Source of the DNA: Sipunculus nudus
Taxonomy: Eukaryota; Annelida; Sipuncula; Golfingiida; Sipunculidae
Length of the DNA: 64,000 bases
Reading direction: 5' to 3'
Assembly: GCA_026874595.1 (NCBI GenBank)
Contig: CM049317.1
Coordinates: 33,036,901-33,100,900 of the forward strand
This document shows positions 1 to 11,410 of the stretch, one piece after another; positions within the stretch are counted from its first letter, which is position 1, and every line of letters begins with the position of its first letter. The notes beneath the pieces are model-generated. The model searched no databases, had not been told where the DNA came from, and saw nothing but the letters and a program-made list of their open reading frames with translations. Position numbers and translations under genes: made by a program.

Positions 1-1652
1 ATCTCGTCCCATATAAACATTTTCGAGCAGAAATATAGATTCAATGGTCTACCTGGAAAGTACACCGAGATGTTATTTCTAACAAAAGGGAAGAAAGACA
101 AAAGAAAAGCTCAAACCATTTTGCACGGAGTTATACATAATTGAATTGTCGCATTTTGTTCTGACATGCAAGTTGTTTTCCCTCTTTATAGGAAGTGCAG
201 AGCAAAGACGTCTCCCACATATGCATGCGGAGTTGATATTTTGGGTGGTTTCTACATGGTCGTATGAAAGCAACGGGAAACTAGAATATTATTCTTCGGC
301 TATATTTTATTTAACTTCATAAAATTAGACAGACGAGCGTGGGATTTTTATGAAATAAACATTAAAAGGTAAACGTAAGATCTGGCTTGTGTTTGATATA
401 TGAATGAAGGTTGTAATGATATCCTGTCGTCGTAACTGTTGGTAATAACCATAAAGAGTCACTGTCCTCTCGGGTTCATGCATCGGGGTATATACCATTC
501 CAGCGACCAGCTGTTAGAGCCCTAACAACCATGACTCAGACATATTGATAGGAACTGATGATATATAACAGTCATGTAAAAAGTAACATAATTTTAACGA
601 GAACGCAGTCCTACCGCGTATTCTTCTGCCGAAACCGAAAATGTAAAATTTCTTAAAGAAACACAGAAAACCAGCAAAACAATCTTTATCTGGGCCACAC
701 AACGTTTTCAACACTTCAGGTGTGCAAAGCCTTCTCTGGCACTCAGGAAAGTCTTACGAAGACACAAGTTGAAAAGCAGCAAGCTATCACAAAAGAAACC
801 CTACCCTCCGAATCTAAAATTAGCTTTTTCAGAAAACCCACCTCTCCACATCTCTTTGCTACATGATACAGGAGCCAGCGAGCCAACCTGCGTATTTTAA
901 AATACCTGACAATGACGTCACCTCAAGATCCATCATTCAAAATATCGGTGGCCTGGGCCGTTTACTTTACCTTAAAATGGAGACAAGACTCACGCTTGCA
1001 GATTATATACACGCTCGTTCCTATTGTCAACTAAAAAAAAATTCTGAGATCTACTAAATTCTCCCCGATATCTATAAAAATCTCCTTCATGTTTCACCAC
1101 TGAGACACCACGATCCATCAAAGGGACCCTTACTTTACTCCCGGTCAAATAAACACCACACGATCACTTACCAATGCACAGAGATAACCTACATATGTCG
1201 ACATTGCTCAACGTGAAAACGTTATAGTCAGATAAAATGACAACCGTCTGAGCCCTGAAAGCTCCTGCCAAATAGGTATTACGCACAAGCATGTTATCGC
1301 GGATAAGCAATAATGGGAACGTTTCTTGCCTAATAAATAATAAAACAAAACTGTCGATAGATTTAACCAGTGTTCTTCGAGACCAAGAAGCTCCATTTTT
1401 ACATAACGAGTCAACGTTGCCGTGTCTGTGCTTCTGCCTTTACACTTTTATGTGTGCCCTCAATCATTGTGCGACGTCAGGTATATAAACTTTACGTCAC
1501 CCCTTACAGCCACGACCTCATACATAAAGCACGTTATACCCTTTAAATATGGGTTGACTTTCTACACACTGCCCTCTGTATAATAGGTATATGAATGACA
1601 GTATTCCATATCTCGACGTTCATGTAAATATGCACGGATACCCTAACAACAT
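1..1652. other. intergenic, no gene recognised
   Basis: The stretch is AT-rich and holds only short open frames on both strands with no family motif and no convincing splice pair. One perfect CRE-type palindrome (TGACGTCA) lies at 913-920, but a single 8-bp match is weak evidence for a regulatory site. Confidence 0.5.

Positions 1653-1728
<76 letters not shown>
1653..1728. repeat. (CA)n(TA)n microsatellite
   Basis: A run of CA dinucleotides passes directly into an unbroken TA run. The open frame through it that would read Tyr-Ile repeats is an artefact of the dinucleotide repeat. Confidence 0.95.
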
Positions 1729-1730
<2 letters not shown>

Positions 1731-2146
1731 AATACATATGATTCAGAATAACGTTAAGAAACGTTAATACAGAGAAGGGAAAGGGGGGCTCCAGATAACG
1801 AATACACAGTAAAGTGTACTATAGGATATTGCCGTGTTAAATAAAAGACAAAACTAGCCTTCTTCCTGAAAAGTGTTTGTCTGATCTTGTATTTGAATTC
1901 GAAAGGAATACTCTTTTATAATGTAAGGTAAGATGTTTAAACATATAATAATGATAATAATAATAATAATTTAAATAAATAAAAATAATAATAGTAATAA
2001 TTATGAAAGCAAATTTGACGCAAAAGAAAAATGAAGTGTCGTTAATTATCCTTGTGCACCTCTGTAAGGTTAATACGAACTGATTTATAAATCGTAGTGG
2101 GGGCACAGTCACTGTGTTTCAGCTGACAAAACAAAGGAACGAAATG

Positions 2147-2617
2147 CTAAAGACAGATTATAATAAATCCTTTTGTCTCGAGACAAATTGGGTCCAGGTA
2201 ACACCGGGCCTGGACTAGTGATCTGTTAAACTGGCCACAACAGGTTTTAATCCTCGGCACGTAAATCTGTGACAGTCTGTGGAAGCCTCTGTGACACTGG
2301 TACTGACTCAGATTGTCCCACTGATAGAGCGGCAGATCTGTACGAGCGCTGAATGGTCGAGACGCCGGGGACACGGCCTTTATTGATAAGTATAGGCGAA
2401 TACGTCGACTGCCTGCCACGAAAAGATTATCCGCTTTGACGGAGATTCTGACGAATGTGCACAGACTTTTATCTGGCGTATTCATCTCAACGGCACGAAA
2501 ACGATAATCGAATAGATAACCACGTGACAGCATATCCCTGTATATTACTTCTTTCCCATACGTATTCAGTATTTTACTTAATTCATCATTCCATGAATGT
2601 TTCATTGGGTAGGACAT
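2147..2617 (-). CDS. unassigned 156-codon open frame
   Basis: I do not recognise this frame. It starts at a true ATG, runs 156 codons and lies in a patch clearly richer in G+C than its AT-rich surroundings, which makes a chance frame of this length less likely. It shows no signal peptide, membrane segment, repeated motif or known catalytic motif. No polypyrimidine tract and AG pair was found just before it. It could be a decayed transposon frame, a single exon, or non-coding GC-richer sequence. Some surrounding sequence looks like repeat consensus rather than a host gene. Confidence 0.2.
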   Translation of the reverse strand: MSYPMKHSWNDELSKILNTYGKEVIYRDMLSRGYLFDYRFRAVEMNTPDKSLCTFVRISVKADNLFVAGSRRIRLYLSIKAVSPASRPFSARTDLPLYQWDNLSQYQCHRGFHRLSQIYVPRIKTCCGQFNRSLVQARCYLDPICLETKGFIIICL

Positions 2618-3555
2618 GGTTTAATTCGTGAGGTGGTTAACATCGGACCGAAGAAGCATTGTTTTATTCCAGACTCAGCCTAACAGTAAACACAGTGCAT
2701 TCTCGAAAGCATCTCAAATATTTACGATTCACCATTGTGGTAGCAGAAACTAATGTCTGAGACCAAAGTCAGCGTTTAATATAAGCAATCCTATATGAAG
2801 CCACGTCCTTGAAACCAATATATCTTGTAACCGAGTGGAATATTACAGATAGCTTATATATATATATATATATATATATGGCAAAATAGAGTAACGCTAC
2901 GCTACAATGAATAAATAAAGTTATATATATTTAAAACAGATTGTGAACGATTAACTTTATCAGTTTCTCCCATTGGTAGTAGTATTAACCTACGCTGTAT
3001 TTAACTTCTATGCTTCCTTTGGGTAATATTTCCTTCAAAGACATAAAAACTCATTCTGAAACGGAGGAGATAAGAAATCCCATAGAGATCTGACGAAAAT
3101 TTTCAGGGGCTATAATATTATGCCCAAGTGATAAAAAACATAATCGAGCATCTGAGAGATTTCCATTGTACAAGGATAAAGTACTGGCCTGACATACTAA
3201 TCTCAAGATGCCTCACCGGGCATTTACATCTCTGGCTAAAACGCTGACCGTGCAGCTTAATATATATGTCAGTCTATATAGTACATTTTTGTTTTGCCTT
3301 TTTTATTGATAAACTCTGTTGAAATGATAATTGCATATTATTTAAATTATACGGAGGTGTATGTCCTAAATGTATATAAAATATTTCACGTAAGTTATTC
3401 GCAGTGATTGTAACCCAGTATATTCATCAAGGTATATTAAAGTCCTAGGCCATTATTGGCCGATTTTTTGCAGATGATCAACATTCCAACCTGTCTCGTT
3501 GTATTGACTACAGACTTGTGGCTACACCACGCAACTCAGATAAATACACGAGCAA

Positions 3556-3562
<7 letters not shown>
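2618..3562. other. intergenic, no gene recognised
   Basis: AT-rich sequence without recognisable coding potential. It contains a short pure (TA)n tract at about 2856-2879. A pyrimidine-rich stretch ending in TTTTTTGCAG at about 3474 resembles a plus-strand splice acceptor, but what follows runs into the next TA repeat without a donor. Confidence 0.45.

Positions 3563-3563
<1 letters not shown>

Positions 3564-3607
<44 letters not shown>
3564..3607. repeat. (TA)n microsatellite
   Basis: About 22 TA units with no interruption. Confidence 0.95.
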
Positions 3608-3610
<3 letters not shown>

Positions 3611-4250
3611 TAGCCATGCTAGTTCATTGTACTTCCAGTCTACTGGAATGTATAAATTATATAAATTATATAAATATATAAATCAAGGTTAAAAAAAAGT
3701 ATTGTTCTCCGGATACGCCGCTCTTATTTCTTTTGTATATCATTTTTTTTCTTCGCAAATGAAGATCAGATATTTTTTTAGTTGTCAATTCGTGCTATGG
3801 CTCAAAATTCCCTAATGGAATTATTAAAGGTATGAAACATGACTTAATTTTGCGTTGATCATATACACCAGTTCAACAACCCAAGAATTGTTTTGTATTT
3901 TCTAGGCCAGCTGGAAATTAATTCCAGGTATTGTGTCTTGACCGGTAAAAAAAACGCTCGCTCGCACCATATTTTTTGGTTGCGAGAGTCAGGATAACCA
4001 AGTCTGTTTTGTGTGGCCAAACAGAGCAAGAGCATGACCATCTATTTCATGTCAAGTGGGAATTTTATATGCAATTAAAACACGATGAAATACTATGATA
4101 CTTTTTTTCACAGCAAACGCATGAGAAATGGGTTCTCAGAAACAATTCATGTGATACTTTTCTTTGAAAAATAAGAATTAACACAAGTGACCCATGGGTC
4201 ATGACGCTCAGCTGACTGGGAAGAGATTTGCAAAAGGAAATTTTATCATC
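3608..4250. other. intergenic, no gene recognised
   Basis: AT-rich unique-looking sequence between a TA microsatellite and the first pearl/HINE-like element. Only short open frames with no family signature are present. Confidence 0.4.
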
Positions 4251-6675
4251 TGAATGGTAGTATATAACCATTCAACTGAAGCATCATACAGATAAACCAA
4301 CAGGCTGAGATTGTGTCTGTATTAATATATCTCAAAAATAGAGAAAAAATGCGTAAACTTTAAAAAAATACAGGTGGCTCCACCAGTTTGCAGAAACTAA
4401 TAAAACACTTAATGGTCAATATCCATGCAAAGAAGCATGGTGGTCTCTGGATTAATTGTTCAGATACTTCAGCTTCTGTATCAGATTTTCCATTATTCTG
4501 AGGGATACTTTGGAGTACTATAACTTGAAGGATATGGGTAACAGAGACCTAATTTCAGGTTTCCACACACAGTTTTCATGGGCCTCCTTGCATGACAAGA
4601 ATGAAGATTCTAGGTCCAGTTGTTACAATTTATACCCTGTTGACTGATAACCACATCTTTAAAGGTCTCAAAAACAGAGAAAATAATTCGTAAAAATTTG
4701 AAAAAAATAGAGGTGGCGCACCCAGTCTGCTGAAGCTGATGGAACACGTCATGATCAATATGTATGCCAAAAATCATGAGCATCAGTGTTGTAGTTATTG
4801 AGATACTGGGGTTTTTGTAACCAATTTTTCATTATTCTGGGGGGGTACTTTGGAGCCATACAGCTTAACAGAGACCTTATTTCAAGTTTCCATGGAGATT
4901 TTTCATCGGTCTCCTTGTGTGTAAAGAATGAAGATTCTAGGTCCAGTTGTTATGATTTGTGCCCTATTAACAGATTTTCATATCTTTAAAGGTCTAAAAA
5001 ATAGAGAAAAAAATTCGAAAAAAAAACCGAACAAATACATGTGGTGCCACCAGGCTGCAGAAACTGATGAAACACGCCATGATCAATATCCATGCAACCA
5101 ATTATGGTGATCTCTGCATTAGTTGTTAAGATACTTCAGCTATTGTATCAAATTTTCCATTATTCTGAGCTGTACTTTGGGGTGCCATAGCTCAAAGGAT
5201 TAGGGTAACAGAGACCTAATTCCAGGTTTCCACGGAGACTTTTCATGGGTCTCCCTGTGTGTCGAGAATGAAGATTCTAGGTCTAGTCGTTACAATTTGA
5301 ACACTGTTGACAGAAAACTACATCCTTATAGGTCTCAAAAATAGAGAAAAAAAATTGTAAAATTTGAAAAATACAGGTGGCGCCAACAGTCTGCAGGATC
5401 TGATGAAACATCTCATGATCAATATGTATGCCAAAAATCATGACCATCAGTGATGTAGTTAATCAGATATTAAAGTTTTTGTATGAAATTTTTCACTATT
5501 CTTGGGGGATACTTTGGGGCCCCATAGCTCAAAGGATATGGGTAACAGAGACCTGATTTCTGGTTTCCATGGAGACTTTTAATAGGTCTCTCAGAATGTC
5601 AAGAATGAAGATTCTAGGTCCAGTCTTTACGATTTGTGCCGTGTTAACAGATGTTCACATTTTTAAAGGTCTCAAAAATAGAGAAAACAGTTCGTAAAAA
5701 ATCGAAAAATACAGGTGGCGTCACCAGTCTGCAGAAACTGATGAAAAATCTTATGATCAATATGTATGCCAAAAATCATGACCATCAGTGGTGTAGTTAA
5801 TGAGATATTGAAGTTTTGTATGAAATTTTTCACTATTCTGGGGGGGGGGGGGGGTACCTTGGGGCCCCATAGCTCAAAGAATATGGCTAACAGAGACCTA
5901 ATTTCTGGTTTCCATGTAGACTTTTCATAGGTCTCTCAGAATGTCAAGAATGAAGATTCTAGGTCCAGTCTTTACGATGTGTGCCCTGTTCACAGATGTT
6001 TACATTGTTAAAGGTCTCAAAAATAAAAAAAATAAAAAACAGTTCGTAAAAAAATCGAAAAATACAGGTGGCGTCACCAGTCTGCAGAAACTGATGAAAC
6101 ATCTCATGATCAATATGTTTGCCCAAAATCATGACCATCAGTGATGTAGTTAATGAGATATTGAAGTTTTTGTATGGAATTTTTCACTATTCTGGGGGGT
6201 ACTTTGGGGCCCCATAGCTCAAAGGATATGGGTAACAGAGACCTAATTTCTGGTTTCCATGGAGACTTTTTATAGGACTCTCAGAATGTCAAGAATGAAG
6301 ATTCTAGGTCCAGTCTTTATGATTTGTTCCCTGTTAACAGATGTCCACATTTTTAAAGGTCTCAAAAAAAAAAGAAAAAAAAATCGTAAAAAATCGAAAA
6401 ATACAGGTGGCGCTACTTGTCTGCAGGAACTGATGGAACATCTCATGATCAATATGTATGCCAAAAATCATGACCATCAGTGATGTAGTTAATCAGATAT
6501 TGAAGTTTTTGTATGAAATTTTTCACTTTTCTGGGGGGTACTTTGGGGCCCCATAGCTCAAAGGATATGGGTAACAGAGACCTAATTTCTGGTTTCCAAG
6601 GAGATTTTTCATGGACCTCTCAGAATCTCAAGTTACAAGATTCTAGGTACAGCGGTTACGATTTGTGCCTGGTTA

Positions 6676-6723
6676 ACGGACGGACAGACGGACAGACGGA
6701 CAGACAGACAGACAGACGGACAA
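6676..6723 (+). repeat. (ACGG/ACAG)n microsatellite inside the element
   Basis: Tetranucleotide run of ACGG and ACAG units directly between the last core repeat and the terminal hairpin. This position and motif match the ACRG microsatellite reported for pearl elements. Confidence 0.85.
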
Positions 6724-6734
6724 AGAGTGATCGC

Positions 6735-6770
6735 TATAGCTCAGCATGACTGAAATTCAGCTGAGCTATA
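6735..6770 (+). other. terminal hairpin of pearl/HINE-like element
   Basis: Perfect 11-bp inverted repeat with a 14-nt loop, followed by a short A run. In Helentron-type elements a hairpin at or near the 3' end acts as a terminator of rolling-circle transfer; that role is inferred here. Confidence 0.7.
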
Positions 6771-6789
6771 AAAAAAACGACTCGGCATG

Positions 6790-9720
6790 CTCAATATTTC
6801 GGTAATATGATAATACTTTTTTTCATTATAATCAAATGGATATGATACAATTACTATTATAAAAAAAAATAAACCTGGCGAAACTGGCCTAAGTCTGCAT
6901 GAAGACGCCTAGGTTTAACAAGTACAGGAACAAACATCCTTCTACTACTATTTCGTTTTGCCAGTTCATCAAATGCACCAATTATGAAATACTTAATATT
7001 AACGGCCTATTAAACTGGATAAGCGTAAAATTTGTAAGGGCCACCGGCGTGTAAAGCTATAATTAACTAAACAGAATTAGCCCCTAAAATTGCATTTTTC
7101 GTAGATTTTCCTACTAAAGCATCTTTCATCTTAAATTATAATTATATTAGCCCGGAGAAGGAGAAGCATTAAACTATGAAAAAAAATGACAAAACAAGAA
7201 CCGGGCTTTGACTTAATTTACTTTTGTTTTTCATGATATGTGAATATACTATTGGAATACGCTAAAATAAGAATGATAAGGGGGTTTTCCGCTTTTTCCT
7301 TTTCCGTATAGAATGTAATCAAATTACAGTAGAATCATTCTTGATGTCTTCTTGATCGAACACAAAGAGTGAACTTGAATTCGGATTTTTTTTTTCAGAT
7401 AAAAGCTGAGTTTCTAATCAGCAAAAAGGTTAACAGAGCATCTTGCTACATCGACTCAACTATTCAGTGACCATATCCTGACATTAAAGTTATAACTTGA
7501 TAAAGGTCAAATATTTTTTTTAATGTTATGTTTTTGTGGTCTACGTGTGGTCGGTGCAAGAAGGTTTTACACTGAAAACAAAGATCACGAATTTATTGGC
7601 AACAATCTCTTCAACAAGTATAATGTGTTTTTATTTTTCTCAGAGAATTATCTGAAAACAGTTCATCAAAACACTATTAATAACGTACACGTACTTAGGA
7701 GCCATAATTGCATTTCTAATTGAAATAATTGTATTCGCCCACAAGAACTTATTGATTTCCCTTTCTTGTGTCCATCATTAAGATACAGTTCTAAAGAGAA
7801 ACTATGGTTTACCTGTAGTTATTTTCAATATAATAACATATTTACAACATTAAGCAGACATGCAGTATACCTATTACTTCGAAATACGACCTGTGACATC
7901 AGAGGTTTAGTGTGTATACAAAATGGTAGCCCCTTCAGAGGTTTCGAAAAACTGGTGAAAAAAAAACCTGTCAAGGATCCTGTATTGAATTACCTTAACC
8001 AATGCTTGTTTATTTTGCCATACTGTCTACATATACGAACTCATAACTTTGAGTATCGCCTTTTCCCTGGATATTGTATCATGATAGAAACGGGAATATG
8101 CAGCCCAGAAGTTTATTTTCCTAACCTTAAATAGTTCGTTCGTACAGTGTTGCTCTCTGCCTTTCGAGGGTCCTATTTTACGAGGACGGTTAAAGTACCA
8201 CATACTTCTTACACACAAATTAAGTAGAAGCTATGGAGCCAAGAGAACGGACCATATGCATGATGAACAAAACCAGCAAGTTATGATAGACGTTGGATAT
8301 TCCAGAGAAGCAAACGCTTGCTTTGCTTTTCATTCTGATATGACCATATGCCCATGGGTGTCATGATATTCATGGAAATGTATGTATACGTTTACAGAGA
8401 TTCAGTCGCAACAACCATGTGTTCCAAAGAGGGACAAACACGCTTAACACCAATATTACATTGGTACTTTTTTGTTATAAATGTAATATCTCCACTTACA
8501 GTTATAAATAAATTACATCTATCAACTTTCGTTATTTTCCAACGTCGTTATAATCCCCACTCGTGGCAATATGTAGATACATTTAGCGGCCCCGGCCACC
8601 TGGTCCATGCGACTTCTCATATTAAGTATTCACTGGTGAAACAGATTGATTGTCTGGCATTAAGGAAGGCAGGACATTGCAGGTCCATCTTTCAAATTGT
8701 CAGTAACACCCGTAATTACAACACCTGTAGCGGACCACGGTGACACGGACCTCGTTTGAACCAATCACGGGCTGTTACACACAGAACGAAGCGTACACCG
8801 GCGCATGAATGCTGCTCTGGTCTGATTACTTACGCGACTGTGCACTGCCGCGGAGGAAAATAACCGTAAATACTTATTCACAAAATGGCCAATGAAACAT
8901 ACTTTGGGGTTTCCTTAAAGATGTGTCATTCATAAGCGATTCTTAGCTAACGGTCCCTTGATCTCTCCCTACAAAAGGACGCAGCCCTTCCTGCACATCC
9001 CTTTTCTGGTTTCTCAATCTTTGTTTTGCGATAGTTTCCTATCATATAATATTAATAAGCATAATGTAATATTAAATAGCATGTACTAACCGTGTTTGAC
9101 GATAGAATATCTATTAGATACAAATAATCTTTTCATAAAATTAACTGTGCTCTCACTGTTTTAATATATCATGAAAAAAGTTGATGTAACAAGAAGTTAT
9201 CTCTGACGAAGACCTCGCAAAAGTTTGATCATGTAATAAATGCATTGAGATAAGAGGTAACTTGAATATGGAATACACTGTCTCACATTCATTTAGAAAT
9301 TTTCGGACAAAAAATCGTAATGATTTTTATGTTAAATTAAAAATAAGATATAAAGGTAAAACGTTATTAAAATTTAATTGACGCATACTACACGTATCCA
9401 TATAATATATAACATTCATAATAATCTTTCCTCGTATTGTAAGGCTAGTAATATATAGCAGAAGTATTAATATAAATACATAAAATGCAGTGTTAAAAGA
9501 AAACGCGATGATCCGACAATTCAATTCCTTGGAAATATTTTGGTATACCGATCTGAAAAAAAAATTATTCCATTAAAAATAATCATTCTGGCGTGTCTAA
9601 TGTTACCAATATATGTCGTTAATGGCGAGAATGATCCATAACGTTATGAGCATCTATTTTACTATGTCCTTATGGAAACATTTCTAGAAATCAGTTGTCA
9701 TTCCCTTCCTTATTAAAGTA
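6790..9720. other. intergenic, no gene recognised
   Basis: Mostly AT-rich sequence. Open frames at about 7766-8134 (non-ATG start) and 8348-8743 (131 codons, plus strand) have no recognisable motif, and no matching donor and acceptor sites were found. A GC-richer patch lies near 8590-8840 without an assignable function. Confidence 0.4.
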
Positions 9721-9721
9721 G

Positions 9722-9880
9722 TCTGGAAATCTGCATTCTAAGGAATGCAAACCCCCGCCATATGGGCCCATATTGTCGGATGCTCCCCAACCCGTGTTTG
9801 CTTTCACTTATTCGGCCCATATAACCAGGTTCATTCGTACATAAGTGACGATTCTTGCATAAGTGAACGTTTCTTCCGTA
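9722..9880 (-). repeat. dispersed repeat family A, copy 1 (inverted)
   Basis: On the minus strand this reads the signature of the family: ATGGGCCGAATAAGTGAA, an A/C-rich stretch with CACGGGT, then a GCATTCC tail. Its end equals the GGCCTGCATTCCTG-like end of the other copies. The other five copies are on the plus strand, so the family is dispersed rather than a local tandem duplication. Class unknown; no terminal repeats were resolved. Confidence 0.65.
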
Positions 9881-9951
9881 GCCAGTTCTCGAAATACCCT
9901 GAAAATATCATGATATTCCATTCATGATTGCGCAAGCTAAGTTATGAACAA

Positions 9952-10042
9952 ACACGCACACGCACACACACGAATGAAGATGAATTTTAACGAATACCCT
10001 CCTAGTCAGTCTCCCTCCCCCCCCCCCCCCCCCCTCTCTCTC

Positions 10043-10082
<40 letters not shown>
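9952..10082. repeat. composite simple repeat: (AC)n, poly-C, (TC)n, (AC)n
   Basis: A CACACGCACAC run, then a spacer, then a C homopolymer of about 17 bases passing into CT repeats and a longer CA run. No coding content. Confidence 0.85.
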
Positions 10083-10084
<2 letters not shown>

Positions 10085-11090
10085 TGGAATATTCAGATAT
10101 TATAGTAGAGTATATAACATCTTACCTTTGACTCTTGATCGATGACCATTTCTCTTTTGCCCTAAATCTTCAGTAATAAACAAATAAGTCTATATATTCT
10201 GAGAATAATGAATGTATCTTTTCCACCAGACTATCAATCTATCTTCTGGTGGTCATTTATTTATTGGTTCCTGAAACTGATTCAAGATCCACTTCCAAGA
10301 CGAATAGTGGTATTAATTAAAGTCACCATAGTTTCCAAACGGTTTCATTGAATCATTTCGTCTCCAAATCATAGATACCTTTGCATTAGACCGCTCCATG
10401 TAACAACAGTTTTATCATTTGTCTTTCACGTAAAAACGGCGTGCGAGTAGCTGCCAAGCTACAATCTGATCTTGTTGGAGTGCCCCGGAAAATTCCCATT
10501 TCTCTCTACATGGAACTCTGTAAATCAGGCTAATTATTAGGGCAAAGTCTTTAGTATCGCATCTCTTCGTAGATTCAGCTAATTATCCTCCGTGTGATCC
10601 AGTTTTTTTTCTGACAGTTGACTAGGCCTGTCGTTGCCCACCAATATCAGAGAATCAAGCACTCTTAACCAAGGTATAAAAACAACACTTAACAAATGAA
10701 TACAATTTGATGTTGAAAGCGTCGGGCCATTCGTGTTGTCTCTTGAACAATTACTTCTCAATTTACCACGACTGGACGTCCGTATTAACTGTATCAAATC
10801 CGACCAGACACATGCAAGACCGAAATTGATGCTAAATCCTGCGTAATTAAAGATTAATTAATTCTCAAGCCCCAGACTGTGAGCGTCCGGACTGTTCGCT
10901 GTCATTGGGCTGACTGACGCACTGGGACACCCACCCGCACTGTAACCAGTAACGCGGCATCACTCAGACAGGCCCGGGGACGGCAGTCCTTGGTTGTAGC
11001 AGTCTATGCAGATTCTCAACTGGCTATAAGCTCAGCAATGACTTACTCCTGTCGATTCATTGCTTGAATGAGACGTCATAAACTTACTTT
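10083..11090. other. intergenic, no gene recognised
   Basis: No exon-like segment found. A GC-richer patch at about 10870-10990 has no family signature that I can name. Confidence 0.4.
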
Positions 11091-11094
11091 TGTT

Positions 11095-11410
11095 ACCTAC
11101 ACCAGGAGATAATGCGTTAATTTATCCCCGTTCTTGTCTGCGCATTCATGAACGAAATATCATGGAACGGAATCTCAGGTTATTCGATGAATGGACCAGT
11201 GTAGACGCGATTAGGTTAAGGGTGAATCCGGCACATGATACAGATTCAAGATCGTCTCAAAGGAATATCACAAAAATAGAGTCACTTATGCACGAATGAA
11301 CCTGGGAAAATGGGCCGAATATGTGAATGCAAACACGGGGTCGGGAGCATCCCTAATAAAGAACCCGAACATGGCGGATGCTTGCATTCTTAAGAAGGCA
11401 TATTTCTAAT
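11095..11410 (+). repeat. dispersed repeat family A, copy 2
   Basis: Carries the family landmarks in order: an ATGCACGAATGAACC-like segment, GGAAAATGGGCCGAATATG, GTGAATGCAAACACGGGG, and an end segment with GCATTCTTAAGAAGGCATATT followed by TTCTAATTA. The upstream half aligns loosely with the 29.5 and 45.6 kb copies. Confidence 0.65.

Larger units (their letters stand above)
4251..6771 (+). mobile_element. pearl/HINE-like non-autonomous element with ~340-bp tandem core repeats
   Basis: Seen: seven tandem copies of a core unit, anchored on variants of AGGTGGCGNCACCAG at about 4373, 4712, 5040, 5376, 5714, 6067 and 6406, so the spacing is 328-353 bp and the last copy is incomplete. The array is followed by an (ACGG/ACAG)n microsatellite and then a perfect 11-bp stem (TATAGCTCAGC at 6735-6745 with its complement at 6760-6770, 14-nt loop). 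At the left edge there is an 8-bp stem (TGAATGGT at 4251-4258 with ACCATTCA at 4267-4274). Known: core tandem repeats, an ACRG microsatellite and a terminal hairpin are the layout of bivalve pearl elements and of Helentron-associated HINEs. The left boundary is inferred from the hairpin and could be further out. Short frames in the array recur with the repeat and are not genes. Confidence 0.75.

Noticed and set aside
4456-6749. Frames with repeated MKILGPV and LTDV peptides
   Set aside because: They recur with the ~340-bp core repeats of the pearl/HINE-like element and are broken differently in each copy.
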